A stretch of 64,000 bases of DNA from Mycobacteriales bacterium (GCA_012842085.1 DUTM01000009.1:124001-188000), one strand, 5' to 3'. Positions 31,328 through 40,484 are shown, counted from the stretch's first letter. Notes: generated by a model from the sequence alone, not told the origin. Translations and numbers: made by a program.

Positions 31328-31401
31328 TGCCCTTGGTGGGACTCGAACCCACACTGGACGGGTTTTGAATCCGTTGCCTCTGCCAATTGGGCTACAAGGG
31401 C
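31328..31401 (-). tRNA. tRNA with anticodon CAA (Leu by codon), class I shape
   Basis: Read on the minus strand, 74 nt fold as a full cloverleaf: acceptor GCCCTTG/CAAGGGC with discriminator A at 31328, D-arm GCCC/AGGC with GG in the loop, anticodon arm ACGGA-TTCAAAA-CCCGT, a variable loop of only five bases (CCAGT) and T-arm GTGGG-TTCGAGT-CCCAC. CCA is not encoded. The anticodon CAA (31367-31365) reads the leucine codon UUG. Leucine tRNAs normally have a long variable arm, which is missing, and the bottom anticodon-stem pair is A-C. Amino acid identity is therefore uncertain. Confidence 0.8.
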
Positions 31402-31507
31402 GCGGTGAGGCTTTCTCAAGTGTAATAGACGGGAGCGCGGTTCGAGAAATTAGCCGCCAATCTTTTCCCGACTTATATACTCAGCTGCCGGCTGGTGACT
31501 GATTGTC

Positions 31508-31520
31508 TAAGCTAGTGGTG
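31508..31520 (+). promoter_or_regulatory. candidate -10 for polA (leaderless)
   Basis: TAAGCT at 31508-31513 is followed by 6 nt and GTG 31520, with no ribosome site. The -35 region is unremarkable. The remaining bases between the tRNA and polA show nothing else. Confidence 0.4.
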
Positions 31521-34279
31521 TGACTACCAAGAATTCCATGAACGTTAAAAACGATAAACGTACACCAACCGCGGAAGACGAGATGACTGGTGTCGAAACC
31601 CCCAGAGTCTTGTTGTTAGACGGCCACTCGCTGGCTTTTAGGGCCTTCTACGCGCTTCCCGCCGAGAATTTTTCTACCGCAGACGGGCAGCACACCAATG
31701 CCGTTTATGGGTTCTTGTCGATGCTGACAAACCTTGTTAAAGAAGAGAAACCGAGCTACATAATTGCCGCCTTTGATGAGGGTAAGGAAACTTTTCGGCA
31801 CCGGGAATATCCCGAGTACAAAGCACAGCGCAAACCGACCCCTGAAGAATTTAAGGGCCAAGTTCCGCTCATTCGAGAGCTGTTAGCATCTCTCGGCATT
31901 CCTTCCGTGTCGCTGAAAGAATTTGAAGCTGACGATATCTTGGCGACACTTGCCACCGAAGCATCGCATCAAGGCATGCACGCCTATGTCTGTACTGGTG
32001 ATAAGGATGCTTTCCAACTTATTAGCGACTCGATCACTATTCTTTATCCCCATCGCGGGGTAAGTGTTTTGAAACGCTACACGCCGTCGGTGCTGCACGA
32101 TCGATTCGATGTGACTCCCGCTCAATACCCGGGTCTTGCTGCGCTCCGGGGAGACGATTCCGATAATCTGCCAGGTGTCCCGCGGGTCGGGGATAAAACC
32201 GCTGCCAAGTGGCTCAACAATTATGGGGATTTAGATAACTTACTGGCACATGCTGAAGAGATTAAAGGGGTAGTGGGGGAGAACCTGCGTACACATCTGG
32301 AGGACGTGAAGCGTAATTACCACCTCACCAAGATGGTGCTGAATGCGCCTCTGGATGTAGAGATCGAGGATGGGGTTCGGGAAGAAGCTGACCGTGAAAA
32401 GCTGAACGAGCTTTTTGATGACCTAGAGTTCGGTAACCGACTTCGGGAGCGCGTCGTTGCTGCATTCAGCACAGACGACACCGAGGAGGAAGAAGCCCAG
32501 GTTGGGGAACTCAATATTACCGTCGCTCAGGACGGAAACGTCGCACAGTGGTTTGCCGACCAGGAAGCAGTTGACGGCGTGTGGGGGCTGCGCGTATCGG
32601 GTAATGATTCTCCAGTGGAGGGTGATGTAGACCGGATTGCTATTGCGTCGCCGCAGAATGCGCAGCTTATTATTGCTGCCGTTGCGCTTTCTCCGGCGGA
32701 CGAGGAGGCGTTTGCCCACTGGTGCGCCGACTCTACAGTGCTTAAAACCGTCCATGATGCGAAAGCTGCAGCCCACTGTTTAGCTGGCAGGGGTTGGACT
32801 TTGGCAGGTGTGGATTTCGACACCATGGTGGCGTCTTACCTGGTGCGCCCCGGGCAGCGGAATATGGATTTCCGGGAAGTGCTCAGCCGCCATACTGGCA
32901 TGCAGCTAGATGCGCCGAAGAGTGGACAAATGAGCCTTATCGATCTCGATACTGAGACAGATAATGCCGTGGTGGAAGCTACTGCCCGCGAGGTGGCAGC
33001 CCAGTTAGTTCTGATGGAACAGCTGCGCTCCGATATTGCCGAAATTAACGAGACTGAACTTTTCCGAACCATGGAAATGCCGCTTGTGAGTGTTCTCCAA
33101 CGTATGGAAGCAGACGGTATCGCCGTGTCGCTCACTGCCTTGCATGAGCTGGAAGAGGAATTCAATGCCCAAGCAGGCATGTTGGAGAAAGAAGCCTTTG
33201 ACGCCATTGGTGACGACTCGGTTAACCTCAATTCGCCTAAACAGCTGCAAACCGTGCTATTTGACCAACTCGAGATGCCGAAAACCAAGAAAACCAAAAC
33301 TGGCTACTCCACCAATGCCGAGTCTTTGCAAATGCTGTACGACAAGACGGGCCACCCGTTCCTTGCAGCCTTACTGGGATACCGGGCCGTAACGAAGCTG
33401 AAGACTACCGTCACCGGCCTTATCAATTCTGTTACAGCAGATGAAAGAATACACACGACCTTTAACCAAACCATTACCACCACCGGTCGGCTCTCCTCGA
33501 CAGATCCCAACCTGCAAAATATCCCGGTGCGTACTCCCGAAGGTAAACGGATCCGTGATGTTTTCATTGCTGGTGACGGGTATGAGTGCCTACTTACGGC
33601 GGACTATTCACAAATTGAAATGCGGGTGATGGCGCACCTTTCGGAAGATGAAGGCCTCATTGAAGCCTTCCGGCGTGGGGAGGACTTGCACTCTTTTGTT
33701 GGTGCAGTTGCTTTTGATGTGCCGATTGATGAAGTGACTCCAGAGTTGCGGCGTCGTACTAAGGCACTGAGCTACGGTCTTGCCTACGGGCTTTCCCCAT
33801 ACGGTTTGGCACGCCAGCTAGACATCCCCGTAGCCGAAGCAAAAGCCTTTATGGACAGGTATTTTGAACGCTTCGGTGGGGTGCGAGATTATCTCCATGA
33901 AGTTGTTGAGGTGGCCCGAAAAGAAGGCTACACCGAAACCATGTTCGGGCGCCGTCGCTACCTACCGGAGCTGAATTCGTCTAACCGGGTGGCACGCGAG
34001 AACGCGGAACGAGCTGCCCTCAATGCGCCGATTCAAGGTACGGCCGCCGACATTATTAAGTTGGCAATGCTGAAAGTTGATGCGGAGTTGGCGGCAGCAG
34101 AGCTTAATTCACGGGTGCTTTTGCAGGTGCATGACGAACTCGTTGTGGAGGTTGCGCCCGGCGAATTGGAGAAGGTGAAGAAACTTGTCACACGGAGTAT
34201 GGATGAGGCCGTCACCCTGTCTGTTCCCTTAGAAGTATCTGTGGGATGGGGAAGTACGTGGAACTCCGCGGCACACTAA
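31520..34279 (+). CDS. polA: DNA polymerase I
   Basis: Repair and Okazaki-fragment polymerase, 919 residues. The N-terminal 5'-3' exonuclease runs from about 28 to 320 (LLLDGHSLAFRAFYALP, FEADDILATLA, TGDKDAFQLIS, GDDSDNLPGVPRVGDKTA). The central domain lacks the acidic residues of a working proofreading site, as is usual in mycobacterial PolA. Polymerase motifs are A, ADYSQIEMRVMAH (D695), B, RRRTKALSYGLAYGLS (about 745-760), and C, LQVHDELVVEV (about 870). The GTG start is supported by a -10 hexamer 6 nt upstream. Confidence 0.97.
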   Translation: MTTKNSMNVKNDKRTPTAEDEMTGVETPRVLLLDGHSLAFRAFYALPAENFSTADGQHTNAVYGFLSMLTNLVKEEKPSYIIAAFDEGKETFRHREYPEYKAQRKPTPEEFKGQVPLIRELLASLGIPSVSLKEFEADDILATLATEASHQGMHAYVCTGDKDAFQLISDSITILYPHRGVSVLKRYTPSVLHDRFDVTPAQYPGLAALRGDDSDNLPGVPRVGDKTAAKWLNNYGDLDNLLAHAEEIKGVVGENLRTHLEDVKRNYHLTKMVLNAPLDVEIEDGVREEADREKLNELFDDLEFGNRLRERVVAAFSTDDTEEEEAQVGELNITVAQDGNVAQWFADQEAVDGVWGLRVSGNDSPVEGDVDRIAIASPQNAQLIIAAVALSPADEEAFAHWCADSTVLKTVHDAKAAAHCLAGRGWTLAGVDFDTMVASYLVRPGQRNMDFREVLSRHTGMQLDAPKSGQMSLIDLDTETDNAVVEATAREVAAQLVLMEQLRSDIAEINETELFRTMEMPLVSVLQRMEADGIAVSLTALHELEEEFNAQAGMLEKEAFDAIGDDSVNLNSPKQLQTVLFDQLEMPKTKKTKTGYSTNAESLQMLYDKTGHPFLAALLGYRAVTKLKTTVTGLINSVTADERIHTTFNQTITTTGRLSSTDPNLQNIPVRTPEGKRIRDVFIAGDGYECLLTADYSQIEMRVMAHLSEDEGLIEAFRRGEDLHSFVGAVAFDVPIDEVTPELRRRTKALSYGLAYGLSPYGLARQLDIPVAEAKAFMDRYFERFGGVRDYLHEVVEVARKEGYTETMFGRRRYLPELNSSNRVARENAERAALNAPIQGTAADIIKLAMLKVDAELAAAELNSRVLLQVHDELVVEVAPGELEKVKKLVTRSMDEAVTLSVPLEVSVGWGSTWNSAAH

Positions 34280-34312
34280 TCTAAACTTTCGTCAACGCAT
34301 ATGTTAACCAGC

Positions 34313-34341
34313 TTGAATGTGTTGTTCCTGAACAGTAGGAT
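34313..34341 (+). promoter_or_regulatory. candidate rpsA promoter
   Basis: TTGAAT (34313-34318), a 17-nt spacer and TAGGAT (34336-34341). Transcription would begin near 34348, leaving a leader of about 108 nt before ATG 34456. No conserved leader fold was recognised. Confidence 0.5.
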
Positions 34342-34455
34342 TGTGTGCTGTACGCTTGTCACCCGTGCGGTGGTGTTCCCGGGCGGTGCATGACGACGTA
34401 TTGAACCTGTAAACGAGCACCTTGATACATTCCGTAGTCCGGAGTTACCAACCCT

Positions 34456-35904
34456 ATGACCACTACTAACGAAACTCAGCAGGTTGCTGTAAACGATATC
34501 GGCACTGCTGAGGATTTCCTCGCCGCAGTCGATGCAACCATGAAGTACTTCAACGACGGCGACATTGTTGAAGGAACTGTCGTAAAAATCGACCATGACG
34601 AGGTCCTTCTCGACATTGGCTACAAGACCGAAGGTGTCATCCTTTCGCGCGAACTCTCTATCAAGCACGATGTCGATCCCAGCGAAATCGTCGAAGTTGG
34701 CGACGTCATTGAGGCCCTAGTCCTCACCAAAGAGGATAAAGAAGGACGCCTCATGCTCTCCAAGAAACGCGCACAGTACGAGCGCGCTTGGGGAACCATC
34801 GAAGAACTTAAAGAAAAAGACGAGCCCGTCACGGGCACCGTTATCGAGGTTGTCAAGGGCGGCCTCATTATGGATATCGGACTACGTGGCTTCCTCCCCG
34901 CATCCCTCGTCGAGATGCGTCGGGTTCGTGACCTCCAGCCTTACGTAGGCAAGGAGCTTGAAGCCAAGATCATTGAGCTCGACAAGAACCGCAACAACGT
35001 TGTGCTTTCCCGTCGCGCCTACCTCGAGCAGACCCAGTCTGAGGTCCGCTCCGAGTTCCTCAACCAGCTGCAAAAGGGACAGATCCGCAAGGGTGTCGTC
35101 TCCTCCATCGTCAACTTCGGCGCATTCGTCGATCTTGGTGGTGTTGACGGACTCGTGCACGTTTCCGAACTGTCCTGGAAGCACATCGACCACCCGTCTG
35201 AGGTCGTCGAAGTTGGCCAGGAAGTCACCATCGAGGTTCTTGATGTTGACATGGACCGCGAGCGTGTCTCCCTGTCCCTGAAGGCCACCCAGGAAGATCC
35301 CTGGCGTCAGTTCGCCCGCACCCACGCCATTGGACAGATTGTGCCCGGCAAGGTTACCAAGCTGGTTCCGTTCGGCGCATTCGTCCGTGTCGAGGAAGGC
35401 ATCGAAGGCCTTGTCCACATCTCCGAGCTGGCTGAACGCCACGTGGATGTGCCGGATCAGGTTGTTGCTGTTGGCCAGGAAGTCATGGTCAAGGTTATCG
35501 ACATCGATCTGGAACGTCGCCGCATCTCCCTGTCCCTCAAGCAGGCTGACATGGATTACAGCGAAGAGTTCGATCCTGCCAAGTACGGCATGTCTGACTC
35601 CTACGACGAGCAGGGCAACTACATCTTCCCCGAAGGCTTCGACCCGGAAACCAACGAATGGCTCGAGGGCTACGAGACGCAGCGTGAAGAATGGGAGGCT
35701 CGCTACGCAGAAGCCGAGCGTCGCCACATTGTTCACGGCAAGCAGGTTGAGGTCAACCGCGCCGCTGCTGAAGAGGCTCAGGAAGACCAGAAGGATGCCG
35801 CAAGCGCCGAAGCTCCGGCAGCCCCCGCCGCTGATGAGGCACGCGGTTCTCTCGCTTCCGATGAGCAGCTCAACGCACTGCGTGAGAAGCTCGCTGGAAA
35901 CTAA
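34456..35904 (+). CDS. rpsA: 30S ribosomal protein S1
   Basis: RNA-binding ribosomal protein that helps load mRNA. The 482 residues hold four S1 domains, starting near residues 36, 123, 209 and 294 (GDIVEGTVVKIDHDEVLLDIG; KGGLIMDIGLRGFLP; VVSSIVNFGAFVDLG; VTKLVPFGAFVRVEEG), followed by an acidic Ala/Glu-rich tail. This is the usual actinobacterial layout. ATG 34456 follows CCGGAG at about 12 nt. It sits between polA and coaE as in M. tuberculosis and is closed by a long perfect hairpin. Confidence 0.97.
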   Translation: MTTTNETQQVAVNDIGTAEDFLAAVDATMKYFNDGDIVEGTVVKIDHDEVLLDIGYKTEGVILSRELSIKHDVDPSEIVEVGDVIEALVLTKEDKEGRLMLSKKRAQYERAWGTIEELKEKDEPVTGTVIEVVKGGLIMDIGLRGFLPASLVEMRRVRDLQPYVGKELEAKIIELDKNRNNVVLSRRAYLEQTQSEVRSEFLNQLQKGQIRKGVVSSIVNFGAFVDLGGVDGLVHVSELSWKHIDHPSEVVEVGQEVTIEVLDVDMDRERVSLSLKATQEDPWRQFARTHAIGQIVPGKVTKLVPFGAFVRVEEGIEGLVHISELAERHVDVPDQVVAVGQEVMVKVIDIDLERRRISLSLKQADMDYSEEFDPAKYGMSDSYDEQGNYIFPEGFDPETNEWLEGYETQREEWEARYAEAERRHIVHGKQVEVNRAAAEEAQEDQKDAASAEAPAAPAADEARGSLASDEQLNALREKLAGN

Positions 35905-35932
35905 CAGCCAGAGACTGCTAGTTTAAAAACCT

Positions 35933-35976
35933 AAAACAACCGTGAGAAGAGCGCTCTTCTCACGGTTGTTTTATAT
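35933..35976 (+). terminator. rho-independent terminator after rpsA
   Basis: A 40-bp perfect palindrome, 35933-35972, with arms ending AAAACAAC and GTTGTTTT and a core AGAAGAGC/GCTCTTCT, followed by TTATA. It begins 28 nt after the rpsA stop and lies upstream of coaE. Confidence 0.9.
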
Positions 35977-36023
35977 TCTGATACATAACCTTCCAAAAAT
36001 AATGAAGTGAGGAAGCATAACTC

Positions 36024-36620
36024 GTGATCGGTCTCTCAGGTGGAATAGGGTCAGGGAAATCGACTGTAGCCGCAGTGTGGAAAGAACACGGTGCCACAAT
36101 AATTGATGCCGACCAGGTTGCGCGGGATGTCGTCGAACCGGGTGAACCTGCACTCCAGGAAATCGCCCAAGAGTTTGGTGAAGATGTTTTGCTTGCCGAT
36201 GGTTCCCTAGATCGTGGATTGTTGGCACAGCGAGCATTCGCCAGTGAAGCTCGAACTGAGCGCCTCAACACCATTATGAAGCCCTATATTCGGGGTCGAG
36301 TAGCAAAGCTAGCTGCTGAATCACCCCAGCCGGAACTAACCGTTTACGATGTTCCGCTCCTTATTGAGCACAACTTGGAGGGGGATTTGAGCACCATAGT
36401 GATGGTGCTTGCAGACGAAGACAGGAGGGTGGAGCGGTTGCAACGCGACCGCGGAATGAGTGAAAGCGACGTCCGCAACAGAATTCAGCGACAGGCAACT
36501 GATGCGCAGCGCCGTGCCGTGGCGGATATCGTCATTGAAAATAATGGCACGGTCGAGGAGCTTCGCAGAGAAGCCCTTCGCGTGTGGAACTACCTAGTTG
36601 CTAACTGTTCCTCAACATAA
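36024..36620 (+). CDS. coaE: dephospho-CoA kinase
   Basis: Last step of coenzyme A synthesis, phosphorylating the 3'-OH of dephospho-CoA. The 198-residue P-loop kinase opens IGLSGGIGSGKSTVAAVW, then has ATIIDADQVARDVVEPG, DVPLLIEHNLEG and RNRIQRQ. It lacks the long GrpB-like C-terminal domain that the M. tuberculosis protein carries, as I recall. GTG 36024 follows AAGTGAGGAAG. Its last 31 bp overlap the 3' end of the convergent phosphatase gene. Confidence 0.96.
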   Translation: MIGLSGGIGSGKSTVAAVWKEHGATIIDADQVARDVVEPGEPALQEIAQEFGEDVLLADGSLDRGLLAQRAFASEARTERLNTIMKPYIRGRVAKLAAESPQPELTVYDVPLLIEHNLEGDLSTIVMVLADEDRRVERLQRDRGMSESDVRNRIQRQATDAQRRAVADIVIENNGTVEELRREALRVWNYLVANCSST

Positions 36621-37090
36621 TCCAGGATGGGGGGAGTGCAGCGTTCGATAGTCTCGCGGGTAATAACAAAATCCTCGGGACCACCGTACCAGGGGTCTTC
36701 TACATCGGGGATAGTGGAACTACCGGCGCATTCGGGATCAAAAGTGCGGAAAAGCCGAATGTCAGCATCAGATATCGCGTAGCGCATGCAGAGCTGTTGA
36801 AGAGCGCGTTTGTGGTAGGCCGTCATAGCAAGAATTAAATCCGCTGACTCTAATTCTTCGCGAGTAGCTTGATGAGCCGAGTGTTCTGGCAGTGAATAGC
36901 CGGCGTCCGTTAGTTCTTTTTGAGCGCGCGGGTCAATATAGTTTCCGGTTTCTTCCGGGCTCACGCCAGCGGAAGCTAGCTCCAGGTTAAGACCACGCTG
37001 TTCAGCGTGTTCTCGCACGATAATTTCCGCCATAATGGACCGACAGATATTGCCAGTGCACACCACGAGAATGCGATAGGGATTAGTCAT
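36590..37090 (-). CDS. low molecular weight protein-tyrosine phosphatase
   Basis: A 166-residue phosphatase of the LMW-PTP family. The phosphate loop C(X)5R is CTGNICRS (C11, R17), placed at the N-terminus as the family requires, and the general acid Asp is in EDPWYGG near the C-terminus. Substrate is unknown; relatives act on phosphotyrosine proteins, sometimes involved in envelope polysaccharide export or host interaction. Mycobacterial PtpA and corynebacterial homologues are the nearest families I can name. It overlaps coaE tail to tail and has no partner tyrosine kinase nearby. Confidence 0.9.
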   Translation of the reverse strand: MTNPYRILVVCTGNICRSIMAEIIVREHAEQRGLNLELASAGVSPEETGNYIDPRAQKELTDAGYSLPEHSAHQATREELESADLILAMTAYHKRALQQLCMRYAISDADIRLFRTFDPECAGSSTIPDVEDPWYGGPEDFVITRETIERCTPPILDYVEEQLATR

Positions 37091-37167
37091 AGTTTTATCA
37101 CCCTAAGGTTCTCGTCGAAGTGACTTCGGCTCGTCTGTGAGCCATATCCAGTTAGATAAGTATGGAA

Positions 37168-38196
37168 TTAGCGGTGCAAGTTGTGAGCGCGATCAGTAGA
37201 TTCGCGTTCAACAAGTTTCATCTGCACAGAAGTCGTCAAGTGACCAACCTCGCGGTGCTGATGACGTAGTTGCTCCAGCAGTTTTCCGAAAGCTAAAGAG
37301 CCCTGAGTGCGGCGCGAGGCGGTGACGGTGGTGAGCGGGGGTGTCACCAGTGCGCTCATAAAGATGTTGTCAGTTCCCACCACAGAAACATCGGCGGGAA
37401 CGTCAATACCGACCGACTTCACCGCAATCATGAAGCCCATAGCCATCAGGTCATTGTGGGCAATAACGGCAGAGGTGCGGCGTTGCATCCATTCGCGGGC
37501 GGCAGCTGCGCCACCAGCAACAGTGGGACGACGCGGCGGAGTGCGGCGAATAGCCATTTTGCGGCGTGAGCATTGTTCAAGAAGGGCCTGCCAGCGCTGT
37601 GCATCATCGTATGAGTGGCGTGGTCCCGGCAGGAAAGTAAGGGAACGGTGCCCCAGGTTGTAAAGATGGGCGACCATTTCCAGCACACCTTGTTTAGCAT
37701 CGCTAATAACGGCCGGAACGCCCGGTACTTCGCGGTTCAAGGTAACTACAGGGCGTTGCTTGGCCATCTGCTGAATAGCGCTGTCAGGCAGACGCGGGGA
37801 CACCAGGATTAAGCCTTCGGCGAGCCCCATAGAACGCTCTAAGGTTTCACTGTTCTGGTCGTCAATCTCAGCGGCGTCCAGAAGAATAGTCGAATAACCA
37901 GCAGCGAGTGCTTCACGACGAATGCCCTTAATGGTTTCGGCGTAGGTCGGGTTCGCAATATCTGGGACTGCGACGGCAATAAGCTGAGTCGATTGGGCAG
38001 AGGTAAAGCTGACTGTTGCTGCGCGATAACCTATTTTTTCAGCCACTTTACGGACGCGGGCTGCGGTTTCTGCATTTACGCGTCCAGGACGGGAGAAGGT
38101 ACGTGACACCGTGGAAGGTGCAACGCCTGCTTCACGGGCAACATCATAAATTGTGACGCGCTTGGCGCCTCGGGTGCTTTTCTTTTTACTGCTCAC
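37168..38196 (-). CDS. LacI-family transcriptional regulator
   Basis: A helix-turn-helix repressor-type protein with the LacI signature VTIYDVAREAGVAPSTVSRTFSRP at the N-terminus, a hinge (ETAARVRKVAEKIGY) and a periplasmic-binding-like sugar domain. GTG 38196 (342 residues) is chosen over an in-frame TTG at 38232. TAAACT ends 7 nt before this GTG and TTGGCA lies 17 nt further up, so the TTG would fall inside the promoter. It stands 179 bp downstream of malQ on the same strand, which suggests control of alpha-glucan or maltodextrin genes, but the effector is not known. A long inverted repeat overlaps its -35, which hints at self-control. Confidence 0.9.
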   Translation of the reverse strand: MSSKKKSTRGAKRVTIYDVAREAGVAPSTVSRTFSRPGRVNAETAARVRKVAEKIGYRAATVSFTSAQSTQLIAVAVPDIANPTYAETIKGIRREALAAGYSTILLDAAEIDDQNSETLERSMGLAEGLILVSPRLPDSAIQQMAKQRPVVTLNREVPGVPAVISDAKQGVLEMVAHLYNLGHRSLTFLPGPRHSYDDAQRWQALLEQCSRRKMAIRRTPPRRPTVAGGAAAAREWMQRRTSAVIAHNDLMAMGFMIAVKSVGIDVPADVSVVGTDNIFMSALVTPPLTTVTASRRTQGSLAFGKLLEQLRHQHREVGHLTTSVQMKLVERESTDRAHNLHR

Positions 38197-38203
38197 GCCG
38201 GCT

Positions 38204-38264
38204 AGTTTAGTTAAGTTGCCGTCACTTGCCAAACTGAAAACTCGTTACCCAAATGGCAAGTGAC
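38204..38264 (-). promoter_or_regulatory. promoter and inverted repeat of the LacI-type gene
   Basis: On the minus strand: TTGGCA (38232-38227), 17-nt spacer, TAAACT (38209-38204), then 7 nt to GTG 38196. Perfect 11-bp arms GTCACTTGCCA (38221-38231) and TGGCAAGTGAC (38254-38264), 22 nt apart, place one half-site over the -35. The centre-to-centre distance of 33 bp is about three helix turns. Confidence 0.7.
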
Positions 38265-38375
38265 CAGCTATTTTTCTATTTGTGCAGCTAGTTATATGGT
38301 TTGGGGCATATTTAAAGAAAGTTAATGGTGTGATTGGGGTTACCCTCTGAGAAATATGTAACTAGTCTGCAATTT

Positions 38376-40394
38376 TTATGTGAAAAGACTGCGTTTAAGT
38401 CGCTGCCATAATGGGAGGGACTCAAGATCCTTGATGGACAATGCTTTTCCATCGCGGTCACAGAGCGGCACACGCCAGTTGGGGTATTCCTTATTTGTTC
38501 CGGGCACATTTTGGGAACGTTGCTCGCCCGCAATATCGGTAAGTGCAATGGCTTTGGCTTTAGCGGGAGTCAGCCACATCAACTCATGAATAGCGACCAC
38601 TTCGTCGTCGTCCCCTGGGGTTGCGTCTTCGGGCCACACTCCAGCTTTGCGAGCTTCCGACACTATATCCTGCCGGTTTGATTGGTACTCTGCCCATTCT
38701 TCAGCTGCAGAGTTAGCTAAAATACCGAGCTCATCTCGAAGCTCAACCTGTTTACCAGCCAAATAGGCAGCGACCGGAGGCATATCATGGGTGCTGACCG
38801 TCATCATGCACTGGGCTCGTGTCTCTGCGGGGGAGCGCATAGTTCCGTCATCGTCGTACTCGTACCAAAGAACTGAGGTCCCTAACAGTCCAAACTGTGC
38901 CAGAAGTTCAGTGATTTCTTCCGGCACCGTTCCCAGGTCTTCACCAATAACCACACAGTTATGGCGTGTCGCTTCTAGTACCAGAATCTTCAAAAGATCC
39001 TCTACTGGGTAGGGGACGTAAACACCTTCCGTGGGGGAGGCACCTTTAGGAATCCACCACAGGCGGAAAAGACCCAAAATATGGTCTATTCGTATTCCGC
39101 CACCGGTAGCGCACAATTTGCGGATCATTTGAATAAACGGAGCGTACCCGGAGTCCTTAAGCGTTTGTGGATGCCATGGGGGCTGGCTCCAATTCTGTCC
39201 CAACTGGTTGTAATTATCTGGGGGAGCACCTACTGACATTGTGGGAACCATCATTCCCGGCATGGTCCACACATCTGCGGAATGCTGCTTCACCCCAACT
39301 GCCAGGTCGTGGACGATACCAATACTCATCCTCGCATCTTCAGCCGCCCGTTGAGCAACCAGTAATTGTGTGTTCAAAAGGAATTGCAGCCACTGGTAAA
39401 ACCGGATGCGCTCTTGTAATTCGCCAACCTGGGACTGCGCCCATGCCGAATCCGGTCCATGATTCTTCTCCCAAACGATGGGGTTTTCCTCCCCGTACTT
39501 CTCTGTCAAAGCACACCACAACGAGAAGGTTGTTAAAGGTTCTCCCTCGGTAGCAACGAAGGAATCGAACTCCCGCTCCCGTAGCGTTCCCAAACCCGCA
39601 TCCCATAGAAGCTCCAGGGCCCTAGTTTTCGCAGCAAAAATCGGGTCGCGGTCGATTAACGCATTACTGGTGTTGGTTGCTTTCAGAGGTGCAGCCAGAG
39701 TACTTATCTGCTGTTTAATCTCAGCAGGTGCCGCCTCATATTCGGGGAGATCCTCAATACTCAGCATGAGGCGTGTGAAGTAGCGCCGCGAAGAGGGTAG
39801 ATAGGGGGAGTTTTCAACTGGGTGGGTGACGGATCCGGCATGAATAGGGTTAATGCTAACAAAGTCCGCACCTTGTTGACCTGCCCATGTACAGAGTTTG
39901 CGAAGATCTGCGGCGTCCCCAATACCCCAGGATGTGGCGCTTCTTAAAGCATAAATTTGAGCCGTAAAACCCCACACGTCTTCCTGCTCAGAAGAGGGAC
40001 AAAGCTTTTCGGGGGTAACGATGATTTCTATTTCGAATGTTGCGGGTTCAGCGACCAGACGGTGGTATCCATAGGGCAAGTCGGCGGGCAGATTAACACT
40101 ATGGCCATCTGTTGAGCCAGATACTGGAATTGTGTGCTCTTCGCCTGATTCAAGCTTAAGTATGAGGGTGTCTGGGGGGTTGCCGTGGAGCCTAATAGCC
40201 GCAGTCGACAGCTCTTCTCTAGTGAAGACATATACCCGTGACTCGGGGTGCTCTGTTTGTGGATAGGTGTCTGCCAGCGCTTTCACCACTGCGTTCAGCG
40301 ACTTGTCGGAAAATGTTCTCCACTGTTGGTCTGCGCCTTTGTACCCATCGGGTATTCCCCACTCAGATGCAGCTTTTAGCACGCTCGAAGTCAT
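38376..40394 (-). CDS. malQ: 4-alpha-glucanotransferase (amylomaltase)
   Basis: Moves alpha-1,4-glucan segments between acceptors. A 672-residue GH77 enzyme with the extended N-terminal region of actinobacterial MalQ and the catalytic core AQIYALRSATSWGIGDAADL, GGIRIDHILGLFRLWWIP (nucleophile Asp), VIGEDLGTVPEEI (acid/base Glu) and TVSTHDMPPVAAYLAG (third Asp). The ATG at 40394 lacks a ribosome site, but TACCAT lies 7 nt upstream, consistent with a leaderless mRNA. It lies upstream of the LacI-type gene on the same strand; the 179-bp gap (including the repeat) shows no terminator. Confidence 0.95.
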   Translation of the reverse strand: MTSSVLKAASEWGIPDGYKGADQQWRTFSDKSLNAVVKALADTYPQTEHPESRVYVFTREELSTAAIRLHGNPPDTLILKLESGEEHTIPVSGSTDGHSVNLPADLPYGYHRLVAEPATFEIEIIVTPEKLCPSSEQEDVWGFTAQIYALRSATSWGIGDAADLRKLCTWAGQQGADFVSINPIHAGSVTHPVENSPYLPSSRRYFTRLMLSIEDLPEYEAAPAEIKQQISTLAAPLKATNTSNALIDRDPIFAAKTRALELLWDAGLGTLREREFDSFVATEGEPLTTFSLWCALTEKYGEENPIVWEKNHGPDSAWAQSQVGELQERIRFYQWLQFLLNTQLLVAQRAAEDARMSIGIVHDLAVGVKQHSADVWTMPGMMVPTMSVGAPPDNYNQLGQNWSQPPWHPQTLKDSGYAPFIQMIRKLCATGGGIRIDHILGLFRLWWIPKGASPTEGVYVPYPVEDLLKILVLEATRHNCVVIGEDLGTVPEEITELLAQFGLLGTSVLWYEYDDDGTMRSPAETRAQCMMTVSTHDMPPVAAYLAGKQVELRDELGILANSAAEEWAEYQSNRQDIVSEARKAGVWPEDATPGDDDEVVAIHELMWLTPAKAKAIALTDIAGEQRSQNVPGTNKEYPNWRVPLCDRDGKALSIKDLESLPLWQRLKRSLFT

Positions 40395-40407
40395 AGATTC
40401 GATGGTA
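40395..40407 (-). promoter_or_regulatory. candidate -10 for malQ (leaderless)
   Basis: Minus-strand TACCAT (40407-40402), then 7 nt to ATG 40394. The -35 is poor. The rest of this 90-bp divergent gap holds TCGACT-N18-TAGAAT (40421-40450) on the plus strand, a candidate promoter for the next small gene. Confidence 0.4.
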
Positions 40408-40484
40408 GCAGGAGTGGTGATCGACTAGTCCGTTGCAAAGTTTGTAGAATCGAGTCATTGCTCAAATGGAAAGGACATAACGTT

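Noticed and set aside
32500-33000. Possible proofreading exonuclease domain in PolA
   Set aside because: The domain is present as a fold remnant but lacks the acidic metal-binding motifs, which is normal for mycobacterial-type PolA.
34882-35736. A 284-codon minus-strand frame opposite rpsA
   Set aside because: It arises from S1 repeats read backwards; internal repetition mirrors the four S1 domains.
38197-38232. TTG 38232 as start of the LacI-type gene
   Set aside because: It overlaps the -35 of a good promoter whose -10 is 7 nt before GTG 38196.
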